Shown: positions 55,366 through 64,000 of the stretch, piece by piece
Layout of the letters: each line of letters begins with the position of its first letter
Position numbering within the stretch: position 1 is the stretch's first letter
From: Conus ventricosus
Lineage: Eukaryota > Mollusca > Gastropoda > Neogastropoda > Conidae
DNA length: 64,000 bases
Direction of reading: 5' to 3'
NCBI GenBank assembly: GCA_018398815.1
Contig: JAFLJL010014858.1
Span: forward strand, 62,001-126,000
Program-made: the position numbers and the translations under genes
Notes under the pieces: generated by a model
Told to the model about the DNA's origin: nothing
What the model saw: the letters and a program-made list of their open reading frames with translations, nothing else
Database searches by the model: none

Positions 55366-56157
55366 ATGTACATCTCTATAACCAAGCAAAACAAAAGTGT
55401 GTTCTTAAAGTACCCAATTGAAAATAGGCAGGGTAATTATAGGGTTGCCCTTAACGAAATTAGTTTTAAAGTAAAATGGATTAACATATCTGAAAGAGCT
55501 AAGAATAACTGGATAGACGTTAAGGATGGGCAAGGCAATCTCTTAAAATGTTTAAAAATACCCGATGGTTACTACAACTTTTGTTCTTTAAGAGAGGCAT
55601 TTAGAGAATTTGGTATTAAGTTAAAAATTAATGAGGCAAATCTTATAATTACTATGAATTTTCCAGAAGAAGAAAGGGAGTACGTTTTTCCTAGAAGCCT
55701 TGCTCGAATTTTGGGCTTTTATGATAGTGGTGAAACATATCATATTAAAACACATATGTACTTAAAAAGCGGCCTTTATAAGTATTTAGGCAGTAGGCCG
55801 TCTGATTTTCTTGTAAACCCAATGCTGTATGTACATTTAGAAGAGTTAAAAACAAATACTAATTTGTTTGATGGGCAGCCCTCTACAGTTCTACGAGTAC
55901 TGCCGTCAACTAGGGTAGGGTTTTGCGATTATCAGTTGTATAGGTTTGATGGAAACAGTCAATTTAAAGAATTAGTTGATAGGCCTATAACTTCTTTAAA
56001 TGTAAAAATAACTAATCAAGACGGAAGGCCAGTTGTTTGTTCTGATTTATTAATGGTGTTGGAAGTAGAAGAGCGTGCTGTAAGCTCTTATTTTTATGTT
56101 CCTGGAGAGAATGTAAATATGTTTGTTCACGATCACCAAATCTTATCTAGCACGTAA
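55366..56157 (+). CDS. Penton-like minor capsid protein candidate of the Polinton
   Basis: 263 residues, intact, ATG 55366 to TAA 56155-56157. It has the layout of the Polinton protein thought to be the single jelly-roll minor capsid (penton-like): MYISITKQ start; YRVALNEISFKVKWINI (residues 25-41); IPDGYYNFCSLREAF; FPRSLARILGF; MLYVHLEEL; STVLRVLP; and ITSLNVKITNQDGRPV near the end. The last ~19 codons (GENVNMFVHDHQ and following) lie inside the right terminal repeat. The family link rests on motif order, not a search; the alternative is another beta-rich virion protein. It is the best preserved gene of the right end. Confidence 0.6.
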   Translation: MYISITKQNKSVFLKYPIENRQGNYRVALNEISFKVKWINISERAKNNWIDVKDGQGNLLKCLKIPDGYYNFCSLREAFREFGIKLKINEANLIITMNFPEEEREYVFPRSLARILGFYDSGETYHIKTHMYLKSGLYKYLGSRPSDFLVNPMLYVHLEELKTNTNLFDGQPSTVLRVLPSTRVGFCDYQLYRFDGNSQFKELVDRPITSLNVKITNQDGRPVVCSDLLMVLEVEERAVSSYFYVPGENVNMFVHDHQILSST

Positions 56158-56336
56158 GCCCCCGTTTTAAATTAACGATTACGTCAATTTTAGAGGTTTT
56201 GGCGTGTTAATTTTTTTGTGAAACAGGTGTTAATTTTAGCCAAAACTGATATGTGATGGACGTGATTTGTATGTGAAAAGGGGGTTTTCGTGCAAAATAA
56301 GATGGGTGAGCTTGAACGAACATATTTACATTCTCT
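56088..56336. repeat. Polinton right terminal repeat
   Basis: Inverted copy of 17269-17517, about 249 bp, ending CATTCTCT at 56336. It overlaps the end of the capsid-like gene. The inner arm starts GAGAATGTAAATATG at 56105 and the outer arm is its approximate reverse complement ending at 56335. Confidence 0.93.
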
Positions 56337-56840
56337 CACCTACATAGATCTTACCACACAGCTGGCAGTGGATAGCATACACAATGTCGTGGCTCGGGCA
56401 GGAGAAAGTGTGTTTAATGGTGAATGAGCCATTGGGGCCACGTAGGATGATGTCTGGTTTGGTGAGAGAGCAGATTTTGCAGTTGGGTTTGGAGCAGGGA
56501 AAGTACCTGGTGGCTTAGTTGTGGAGATTTTGTTCAGCTTAGAGCTCACCGGTAGGTCTTAGAGCTTTTTGTCACGTTTGAAAGTTATCATTGGTTTGGT
56601 CTCAAAGGCAGATTTATGATTTTCTACTATGTGCCAATTAGACTTCAGAATCCTGCAGATGGGCAGAGTGTGAGGATGGAAGAGAAGGCGGGCAGTGCAT
56701 CTGTCTGTCTCTTCAGGAGGATTAGTTTCCAGAGCAGATGTTTGAATTTAGCTGCAATGCAGCTGAGAGCATCATTGATGATGGCACTGGGGTAGCTACG
56801 GTTGGTGAAAAAAAAATCAGACATTTTGGCTGCTTGTGCA
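56337..56840 (-). pseudogene. Penelope-like element, RT-connector and GIY-YIG core, split by the Polinton
   Basis: Minus strand reads, from the right: FFFTNRSYPSAIINDAL, FHPHTLPICRILKSNWHIV, KPMITFKR, then CSKPNCKICSLTKPDI and a GIY-YIG core DIVYAIHCQLCGKIYVGE that stops exactly at the Polinton. The same gene continues as TTHTLET at 17238-17268 and about 37240-37272. A stop and frame changes show it was already decaying. The order (RT end, CxxC linker, GIY-YIG) is that of Penelope-like elements. Confidence 0.75.
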
Positions 56841-56890
56841 GTGAAATCTTCACCGGAGCAGAGTCTAGGTTGGGGAAGGAATTCAAAAAA

Positions 56891-57228
56891 GTTTTGTCAG
56901 ATAGTACCCTACATGTATCTGGTGAATATCACCCCATCAAAGGCTTTGTCACATAGTACCTACATGTATCTGCTGAATATCACCCCATCAAAAACTTTGT
57001 CACAGAGTACCCTATATGGAATCTGCTGAATATCATCCCATCAAAAGCTTTGTCACATAGTACCTACATGCATCTGCTGAATATCACCCCATCAAAAGCT
57101 TTGTCACATAGTACCTACATGTATCTGCTGATTATCACCCCATCAAAAGCTTTGTCACATAGTACCCTATATGGATCTGCTGAATATCATCCCATCAAAA
57201 GCTTTGTCACATAGTACCTACATGTATC
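56891..57228. repeat. 51-bp satellite array, left part
   Basis: About 6.3 units of a 51-53 bp repeat (AGTACCTACATGTATCTGCT ... AAAAGCTTTGTCACAT). Two variants alternate: type A with CTACATGTATC and ATCACC, and type B with CCCTATATGGA and ATCATCC, in the order (A')-A-B-A-A-B-A. The array is interrupted by the I/Nimb-like element and resumes at 63213. Confidence 0.9.
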
Positions 57229-57978
57229 CCTCCGGGGATTGCGACCTTGCCGTGGTCGGAGGGCTTGCGCGGTCCAGTGATCCCTTAGGCTTTGCTGGCG
57301 GGGGCATCAATACTTGGAGATAGGCTGGTTTTTTCAAACTGCTTCTAGGCCTGGGAGGTGAAGATGCTGTCTGGCTAAGCGTAACGTGGTAAGGAGTTGA
57401 TGCCCCTGGTAGGGCTTCCCATGTCAGATAGGCTAAGGTGAGGATCCTGACTAAGAGTAACCCGCCTTTCTCCTTTTCTTGTTTTCTGCCTTTCTTATTT
57501 GGTCCTTTTCTATCTTCGTCTCCCCTTCAAGTCTTCTTTTCCACCTCTTTTTCTCTCTGTGGTCTCCTTAAGATCTGCCTCGTTTGCCGTGCGGGTGCGA
57601 CCTGTGTCGGAGGGGGATGAGATCCTAGTGATTGAGAGGGCCAGTGCTTGAGGAGGCCAGTGCTCTCAACACATCACTTTGGCTCGGACCTCTCCTAGAC
57701 AGGGAGTACACTTTGGCCCGGGTGTACTAATCGGCTCCCCTTCTTGGGGCTGGGTCAAGACAGGCAGTTCCCTGCTGGCCAAGTGAACCCCTGCAGTGCT
57801 CAGCTCTCTGTTCCCGGGAGTTGAGCATGATCAGGGGGGATAGGGCTAGTAGCGTTCTGTTTGTCGTATGTCTCTCCTGAAGCCTGGAAGGGGTCAAGAC
57901 AGTGATTTCTTGGCCCTGGCCCTTAGTTGGACTCCAAGGTGGGTGGGTAAGGGAGAGATGAAACATAATAAAATAAAT

Positions 57979-59288
57979 ATGGCTTTTTCTAAAAAACATC
58001 CCCCCAAAAAAGAAGAGGAAGGCTGCATCCCCTATTTCAGGGGATTTCCATTCTGACAGTGATTCAGACATAGAGGTAAGACAGAGGACAGGTTTCTGGG
58101 CTTCCTGGCTCATGATGGAAGGGACGGAGCAGGAAAAACCCATTTCAGCTCTGAGTCCTTTCACCATACAGAAGGGCTTCAAGGTTTAGCAGGTGACCCT
58201 CAGTCCATTCAAAAGATTGCGGAATGGCTCATTTCTGATTCAATGCTGATCCAAAAAACATCCAAACAGCTGCTGAGGGCAACAAAGCTCGTGGATAGAG
58301 AGATCAGGGTGACTCCCCATAAACAGTTGAACTCGTCGAAAGGAGTGATTCGATGCCGAGATTTAACGGTGTCTCGGAGGCAGAGATCAAGACGAAACTG
58401 GCGTCCAGGGTGTGACGGAGGTGCGCAGGGTGACGGCAAAAAAAAGGTGCAGAAAGAGTGGCCACCAACACCCTCTTTCTGACAATTCTGCAACCCTGTG
58501 CTGCCTCCGGTCATCAAAGTTGGTTACCTGAACGTCCGAGTTCAGCTGTATGTTCCGTCCCCATTGAGGTGCTTCAGATGCCAGAGGTTTGGCCATGTCA
58601 GAGACCGCTGTTCTGGGCAGGAGGTGTGCGGTGTTTGCTGCAAGGCAACCCATGATGGGCCGTGTAAAGATCCGGCACATTGTGCTAACTGCGGTGGCGA
58701 CCATCCCTCCTCTTCAAGAAGCTGTCCTCTTTGGATTCAGAATCCACTATACAACGCATCAAAACAGAAAAGAAGATCTCGTTTTTTGAAGCCCGGAAAC
58801 GGTTGTTGGCAGTCAGACGCCATCAGCTTCTTCATATGCTTCGGCCGTAAAAGACAGTTCCCACAGTTCCCACTCGGTCAGTCTGCTGCCAGACTGATGA
58901 ATTCATGTTTTCTAAGACATTGCAAGGAAGGATTGTCAACTCTGGTGGAAGCAGGTCCACCACCTCCCAACCAAAGTGAATGCTCCTGGTGGAGGCAAAA
59001 AATCCGCCACCCCTCAGACTGCCCAGCAGTCTACAACATCTGCTGCTGGGCAGATTAAAAAACCAGCACTCCACCTCGAACTCCTCTGTCCAGTGCCCGT
59101 GCGGGCAAGGTGTTCAATCCAGTGTGGAGATGGTGGAGATGAGGAAGAAACCTCCACCGTCTCCCAAATCCAGACCTTCTTCACCAGTTGGCAAGTCTGC
59201 CAGCAGGTCTGAAGATGCAAACAGTCCAGTACAACTCTCAAATAAATTTACACCTTTAGAAGCAGACGTTGATGAGGAGATGACCTGA
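57979..59288 (+). pseudogene. ORF1 gag-like protein of the I/Nimb-like element
   Basis: Starts at ATG 57979 (MAFSKKHPPKK) and ends at TGA 59286-59288. Several frame changes lie near 58010, 58370, 58490 and 58850. Recognisable parts are PHKQLNSSKGVIRCRDL (pre-knuckle RNA-binding region, 58318-58368) and three knuckles in 58560-58735: CFRCQRFGHVRDRC, CGVCCKATHDGPC and CANCGGDHPSSSRSC. This protein would coat the element RNA. The C-terminal part is Pro/Ser-rich. Damage is modest, so the copy is not very old, or some shifts are consensus errors. Confidence 0.8.
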
Positions 59289-59312
59289 TCTCTCTCCTTT
59301 TCGCCCTCTGCC

Positions 59313-62300
59313 CATGGATAGTACAGTATTCATTGGAATATCCATGGACTAAATTCCAACTTCCAGGAGCTGCAGCTTCTGTGTCAATCTATAAAACCTT
59401 CCGTCGTGGCTCTTCAGGAAACTCAAATTCAAAGCCAGAAGACCTTCACTCTTTCTGGCTTTAATATTCTTTCAAAACCTGCACAACCATCCACGTTGGG
59501 ACTGTCGGGCGGTGTTGCCCTTTCTATACACAAAACTCTGCTGTATAGTCCTATCGCTCTGTCTACCTCCCTTCAGGCTGTAGCTGCGAGAGTCACTCTC
59601 CACAAGACTGTAACAATCTGTTCTCTTTATCTACCTCCTTCTGTCCCGGTTTGTCGTCAGGACCTTGTCAGTCTGATAGGAGAACTTCCTCGACCTTTTT
59701 TGCTGTTGGGTGACTTTAAACGGTCACAATCCTCTTTGGGGTAGTGTCAGTTTGTCATCCAGAGGTCTGCTTATTGAGGATGTCCTTTCGGATTTGGATT
59801 TGTGTTGTCTGAACGACGGATCTGCAACTTACCTCCACTCTTCCACAGGTTCACTTTCGTGTTTAGATTTGTCGATTTGTGACCCCTCGCTGGTCCTGGA
59901 CTATGAGTGGTCTGTCCATGACAATCTGCAAGGAAGTGACCATTTCCTTGTCTTTTTACAACCCGTAATAACTGAACACGTCTCTGTCTCTTCAACATCT
60001 AAATTATAAGAAAGCAAACTGGGATCTATTTGCAGCCACTATTTCTAAGGAATTCCAGGACACTGATTTTCTTCAGAGTCCAGACCCAGCAGAATTTCTG
60101 ACTAACACTGTGATCAAATGTGCTAAAGCCTATATTCCAGTGTCTTCCGACAAACTCCAAATGCCAAAAACACCCTGGTTCGATTCAGACTGCCAACAAA
60201 TTTCCAAGTTCGAAAACGGGCTCAGCGTCGGGTATACCAACGACCTTCGGGTCCCAACGCTCGAGCCCATCAGAAACTCCGTGCCAAATCGAGACACACT
60301 TTTAAAATCAGTAAACGTCAGTCCTGGAGAAGCTTCTGCTCCAGGCTGACATCGAAAACTTCCAAGAAAATGTGTGGAACATCATTAAGAAAATCAAAGG
60401 GAAGAACACCTGTCCACTGTGAACCATCTCAAGTTTCGGATTCTTTATAACAGAGAAAAAAAGCAGTTGCTAATCTGCTTGCTTCAACCATTGAAAAGAA
60501 TTCCTCCTCTTCTAAGAAATCAGCCAGTTTTGTCAAAAACAAAGCCCTTAAAGAAAATCACCCTGCAACTTTTCGTCAGACAACATGGAAGACTACAATC
60601 TTCCTTTCACGTTAAACGAACTGAAATCTGCCTTACTTTCTTGCAGCGATTCCTCTCCAGGTATAGATGAAATCCATTATCACTGTTGAAACATCTTCTG
60701 CAAATAGGTCTGAACATCCTGCTACAGGTATACAACCATGTGTGGACTACTGTTTCTTTCCACCTTCTTGGTGAAAAGTCCTCATTATTTCAATTCCCAA
60801 ACCTGGAAAAGATCTTTCTAACCCATCAATACTACCGTCCCATAGCTTTGACCAGCTGTGTCTGTAAATTGATGGAGAAAATGGTCAATGCTAGACTCAT
60901 GTGGAAACTCGAAACCGATGGCCTTTTGGCGAAAGAACAGTGTGGTTTCCGCAAACATCGGACTACAGTTGACCATTTGATTCGTCTGGAATCTACACTT
61001 TGGAACGCCTTTTTGAACTGAACAGACAGCATGCAGTGGCAATTTTCTTTGACTTGGAGAAGGCCTACGATACCACCTGGAAGTCGGGGATACTTCATGA
61101 TCTCCATGATCTGGGTTTTCGAGGTCATCTCCGCTTTTCATTCAAAATTTTTTGGCAGAACGACAGTTTCAGGTCCGGGTTGGCACCACTCTCTCTGATG
61201 TCCACGAGCAGGAGTTGGGTGTTCCACAGGGGAGCATACTGTCTCCTGCCCTCTTTAGCATCAAGATCAACAACATTGTGAAATCAGTTCAGCAGGGTTC
61301 AGACTGCTCATTGTTTGTGGATGATTTCGCTGTCTACGCAACTGGAAGCCTGTACCCGAGTGTCCAGCGCAGGCTCCAGCTTTGTGTGGATAAAATCCAT
61401 CGGTGGGCGGATGAAAACGGTTTCACCTTTTCTCCAACAAAGACGCAGTGTATTCACTTCCATAATTTCCGTCAGTTTTTTCCAGATCCTGAACTTCAAG
61501 TAGGGAAATCTCCCATTCCAGCTGTTAAAGAGGCCAAATTTCTAGGAGTTGTTTTTGACCAGAAACTTAACTTTCTCAGCCATATTAAAAACCTCAAAAC
61601 TGCTTGCCAGAAAGCACTGAATATTCTGCGGGTCGTAGCGCACACTGACTGGGGCGCTGACAAGAAAACTTTGCTGCACCTCTACAGAGCCTTGGTCCGT
61701 TCCAAACTGGACTACGGTTGTGCTGTGTACGGCTCTGCAAGATCGTCTTACCTCAAACTCTGGACCCTATCCACCATCAAGGGCTTCGTCTCTGTCTTGG
61801 AGCGTTCCGCACCACCCCTGTGTACAGCCTGTACGCAGAGGTGGGTGAACCTTCCCTGTCCAACCGCAGACTGAAATTGTGTTTGAATTATTATATCCGA
61901 CTGTTCTCGGAACCAGAAAACCCTGCCTATGACTGTGTCTTTGACCCTCCATTCCAAAGTAAGTTTGAAAACAACCCAAAATGTATTCCGCCATTTGGTC
62001 TTCGTATGCAGCCTCACGTGCGGAATGCAGGTCTAGACCTAGGAGTTGTGTCAGATTTTTCCAAGTTTCCCGATCAGCCTCTGTGGACCTTTTTCACACC
62101 AGAGATTCATTTCGATCTGGCAGCTTTTCGCAAAGAGTCTACCAGCTCTCTGGCGTACAAGGCATTGTATGCTGAGCTCTGTTCCAAATTCCCATCTATC
62201 AAAAAGTTTTCACTGACGGTTCCAAGTCTGAAGATGGAGTGGCCTGTGCAGCCTACTGCCCTGGGGCTCCTTCTCAGATACTGTTGGAACATATACATTC

Positions 62301-63007
62301 AGATGCTTCTGTCTATTCCGCTGAACTTACTGCTCTGGTTCTGGCTTTGAAGATAATCTCACAATCTTCGAAGAGCGACTTTCTGGTTCTGTCGGATTCG
62401 CTGTCAGCTTTGGAGGCCATAGCTGGCCGCAACCTTCAGCATCCAGAACTTTTACATTTCTTTGAACTTTTTAGCACGTTGAAGGGACGGTTACAACATT
62501 ACTCTTGCTTGGGTTCCTGGTCATGTTGGCATCTGCGGGAACGAAATGGTTGATCGTTTAGCCAAGAACGCCACAAGAGAGAAACTGTCCAACATTTATA
62601 TCCCCTGCTCAGATGTGAAACCCAAAATTAACGATTATGTGAGAGACCTCTGGCAGGAGGATTGGAACACCACAGACGAATAACAAACTCTTTCAGATCC
62701 GTCCAACCTTAAGGACTTCCTCCCATCTACGTCGGGAGGTCGTAAAGAGGAAACGGTTCTGTGCCGGCTGCACACCGGCCATTCGTATTTTACCCATTCT
62801 TACCTTTTAAAGAGTGAAGAAGCTCCGTGGTGCATTCCATGTCATGCGCCACTCACAATGAAAACATGTTCTTTTAGAGTGTTGGGACTTGCACGATGTG
62901 AGACACAAACATTTTACAGCGGAGTCCATGAAGATCCTGTTCAGGATGTTCCGCCTGATGTGATCCTTGAGTTTTTGAGAGAGATTAACATTTTTCATCT
63001 GATTTAA
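59313..63007 (+). pseudogene. ORF2 of the I/Nimb-like element: endonuclease, RT, RNase H
   Basis: Endonuclease: NIHGLNSNFQEL, VALQETQI (catalytic E), LLGDFK for LLGDFN, GSDHFLVF. Reverse transcriptase: YRPIALTSCVCKLMEKM, QCGFRKHRTTVDHLI, FFDLEKAYDTTW, GVPQGSILSPALF, LFVDDFAVYA (catalytic YVDD-type box), KFLGVVFDQKL. RNase H: an ALLALVLALKI-type helix (AELTALVLALK), LVLSDSLSALEAI, then VPGHVGICGNEMVDRLAK near 62510-62570. A terminal C..C...H...C block (CIPCHAPLT) precedes the TAA at 63005-63007. At least eight frame changes interrupt about 1230 codons. Enzyme motifs are otherwise complete. Confidence 0.88.
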
Positions 63008-63084
63008 GATTTTACGGAAGAAAGATTTTTAACGAAGTTTCTGGTACGTTTCTAGACGATGTCATTTAAAGAGATGTGTGAAAG

Positions 63085-63118
<34 letters not shown>

Positions 63119-63212
63119 GACTGGTGAGTTGATTTTAACGTGGTGACAGCCCTGATGTGGCCCTTTGCGGTTGGCTGGGCTATAAGCAACATTATCTTAT
63201 CTTATCTTATCT

Positions 63213-63310
63213 TACCTACATGTATCTGCTGAATATCACCCCTTCAAAAGCTTTGTCACATAGTACCTACATGTATCTGCTGAATATCACCCCATCAAAA
63301 GCTTTGTCAG
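63213..63310. repeat. 51-bp satellite array, right part
   Basis: Almost two further units of the satellite, both type A, continuing the array after the retrotransposon. The sequence then becomes unique. Confidence 0.9.
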
Positions 63311-64000
63311 AGAGCTTTTAGATATCTGTAGCCAAACAATTTAGGACAATAAGTAAGTCCCATTTTGGTGAGAGTGAGCAGTCTTCTGGATCCTCACATG
63401 TCAGAATCAGAATCTTCATCTTCAACTGGAATTCCTCCACCCTTTCACATGCTCTATGACAGATTTTCATCTCTACCTGCTCGTTTGTCAATATTCTAGT
63501 AACAATAAGGAGAAGATAGTAACCCCAAGGTAAATTAAGGAAACACTTTATTCATGCAAAGCAACACAACAACCCGTAAGGAAACCACTTTCATGAACAA
63601 TTTACAGATCTGTTACATTTAGGTATCAGTAGTGACCAGATTAACTTAGAAAATTACAACACAAACAGCTCAATCACCTATACTACCCACAATTGTCAGT
63701 TAGATTATGAGCACGTGTACACAAAACCATTGAAATAGATCAGCCTACAGCCAGTAGATATGTCAGCATCTAGTGTGATTGTCAGTGACAGGTCAGAGGT
63801 TGATTTGCATCCAAACAAGATGGTGAAATGAAGATAACTTTCACTTTAACAGGTAATTTGACATGTGATAGTTGAAGGATCTGAAAATGAATGGGTTTAT
63901 ATGACTAAGAGAATGTTACCAGAAAGCGAAAAAAAAAAAGAAAGAAATTATTTCATGTATATTTGCTGTACAGTACAAACATTCTTAGTTGAACAAAAAT
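63311..64000. other. Unannotated interval to window end
   Basis: No gene, repeat or RNA signature recognised. Confidence 0.45.

Larger units (their letters stand above)
37273..56336. mobile_element. Polinton/Maverick, contig C copy, end to end (~19 kb)
   Basis: Runs from the left terminal repeat (degraded start at about 37273, after TCAC) to CATTCTCT at 56329-56336, followed by CACCT. The outer flanks are halves of one Penelope-like gene. Base quality varies: about 37390-43795 and 47330-49905 have homopolymer expansions; 43803-47270, 49906-50760 and 54260-56336 are clean; 50760-54200 has many indels. Only this copy shows the right third, with ATPase, virion-type and penton-like genes. Confidence 0.92.
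57229..63212 (+). mobile_element. I/Nimb-like non-LTR retrotransposon, near full length (5984 bp)
   Basis: Flanked by TACCTACATGTATC on both sides (57215-57228 and 63213-63226), a 14-bp target duplication within the satellite. A GC-rich 5' UTR starts CCTCCGGGGATTGCGACC. ORF1 (gag with zinc knuckles) and ORF2 (APE endonuclease, RT, RNase H) follow, then a 3' UTR with a poly-T run and a (TTATC)n tail (63193-63212). The RNase H domain and the gag type place it in the I superfamily, such as Nimb. Confidence 0.88.

Overview
Organism and overall character. This is animal nuclear DNA, most likely from a lophotrochozoan and plausibly a mollusc. The evidence is two phase-0 spliced exons of a CYFIP/Sra-1 gene, long dinucleotide microsatellites, tRNA-derived SINEs, and relics of RTE, CR1/L2-like, I/Nimb-like, RLE-type (R2/NeSL) and Penelope-like retroelements, plus a Polinton/Maverick. 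No bacterial operon, CRISPR array or rRNA gene is visible. Species is inference; presence of these families is read from the sequence.

Assembly layout. Two runs of exactly 1000 N (11008-12007 and 29650-30649) divide the window into contig A (1-11007), contig B (12008-29649) and contig C (30650-64000). Contig B is collinear with contig C from about 32009 to 50760, including the same nested transposon insertions with the same target duplications. B and C are therefore probably two assemblies of one locus (haplotig or false duplication). Parts of C (about 37.4-43.8 kb and 47.3-49.9 kb) look like unpolished copies with expanded homopolymers and scrambled frames, so many apparent pseudogenes may be consensus errors.

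Contig A: the end of a second Polinton (1-352), an unidentified coding-like remnant, a 34-bp tandem array split by a SINE, an RTE endonuclease relic (2505-3330), a LINE 3' end (3860-4372), a CR1/L2-like reverse transcriptase fragment (5711-6752), a 106-bp direct repeat, and two CYFIP exons (8292-8369, 9374-9475).

Contigs B/C: a tRNA-SINE, an RLE-type non-LTR element, a Penelope GIY-YIG fragment, then the Polinton. The Polinton is seen end to end only in C (37273-56336, about 19 kb); B holds its cleaner left two thirds (17269-29649). It carries a DDE integrase, small membrane proteins, a small basic protein, protein-primed-type DNA polymerase B, a glycine-rich membrane protein, an FtsK/HerA-type packaging ATPase relic, a large conserved virion-type protein and a penton-like minor capsid candidate. 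Integrase and polymerase would move and replicate the element; ATPase and capsid-like genes imply virion-forming ancestry. Its polB is interrupted by a 2975-bp TG...CA element with a 5-bp target duplication (solo-LTR-like). The Polinton itself sits inside the GIY-YIG coding region of a Penelope-like element, giving a three-level nest.

Contig C right end: the Penelope remainder, a 51-bp satellite with an A-A-B higher-order pattern, and a nearly complete I/Nimb-like retrotransposon (57229-63212) inserted in that satellite with a 14-bp target duplication.

Most unusual signal: each ~240-bp Polinton terminal repeat is itself a long imperfect palindrome. Its inner and outer arms have changed together between the two Polinton copies, and the inner arm is read in frame as the C-terminus of the capsid-like gene.
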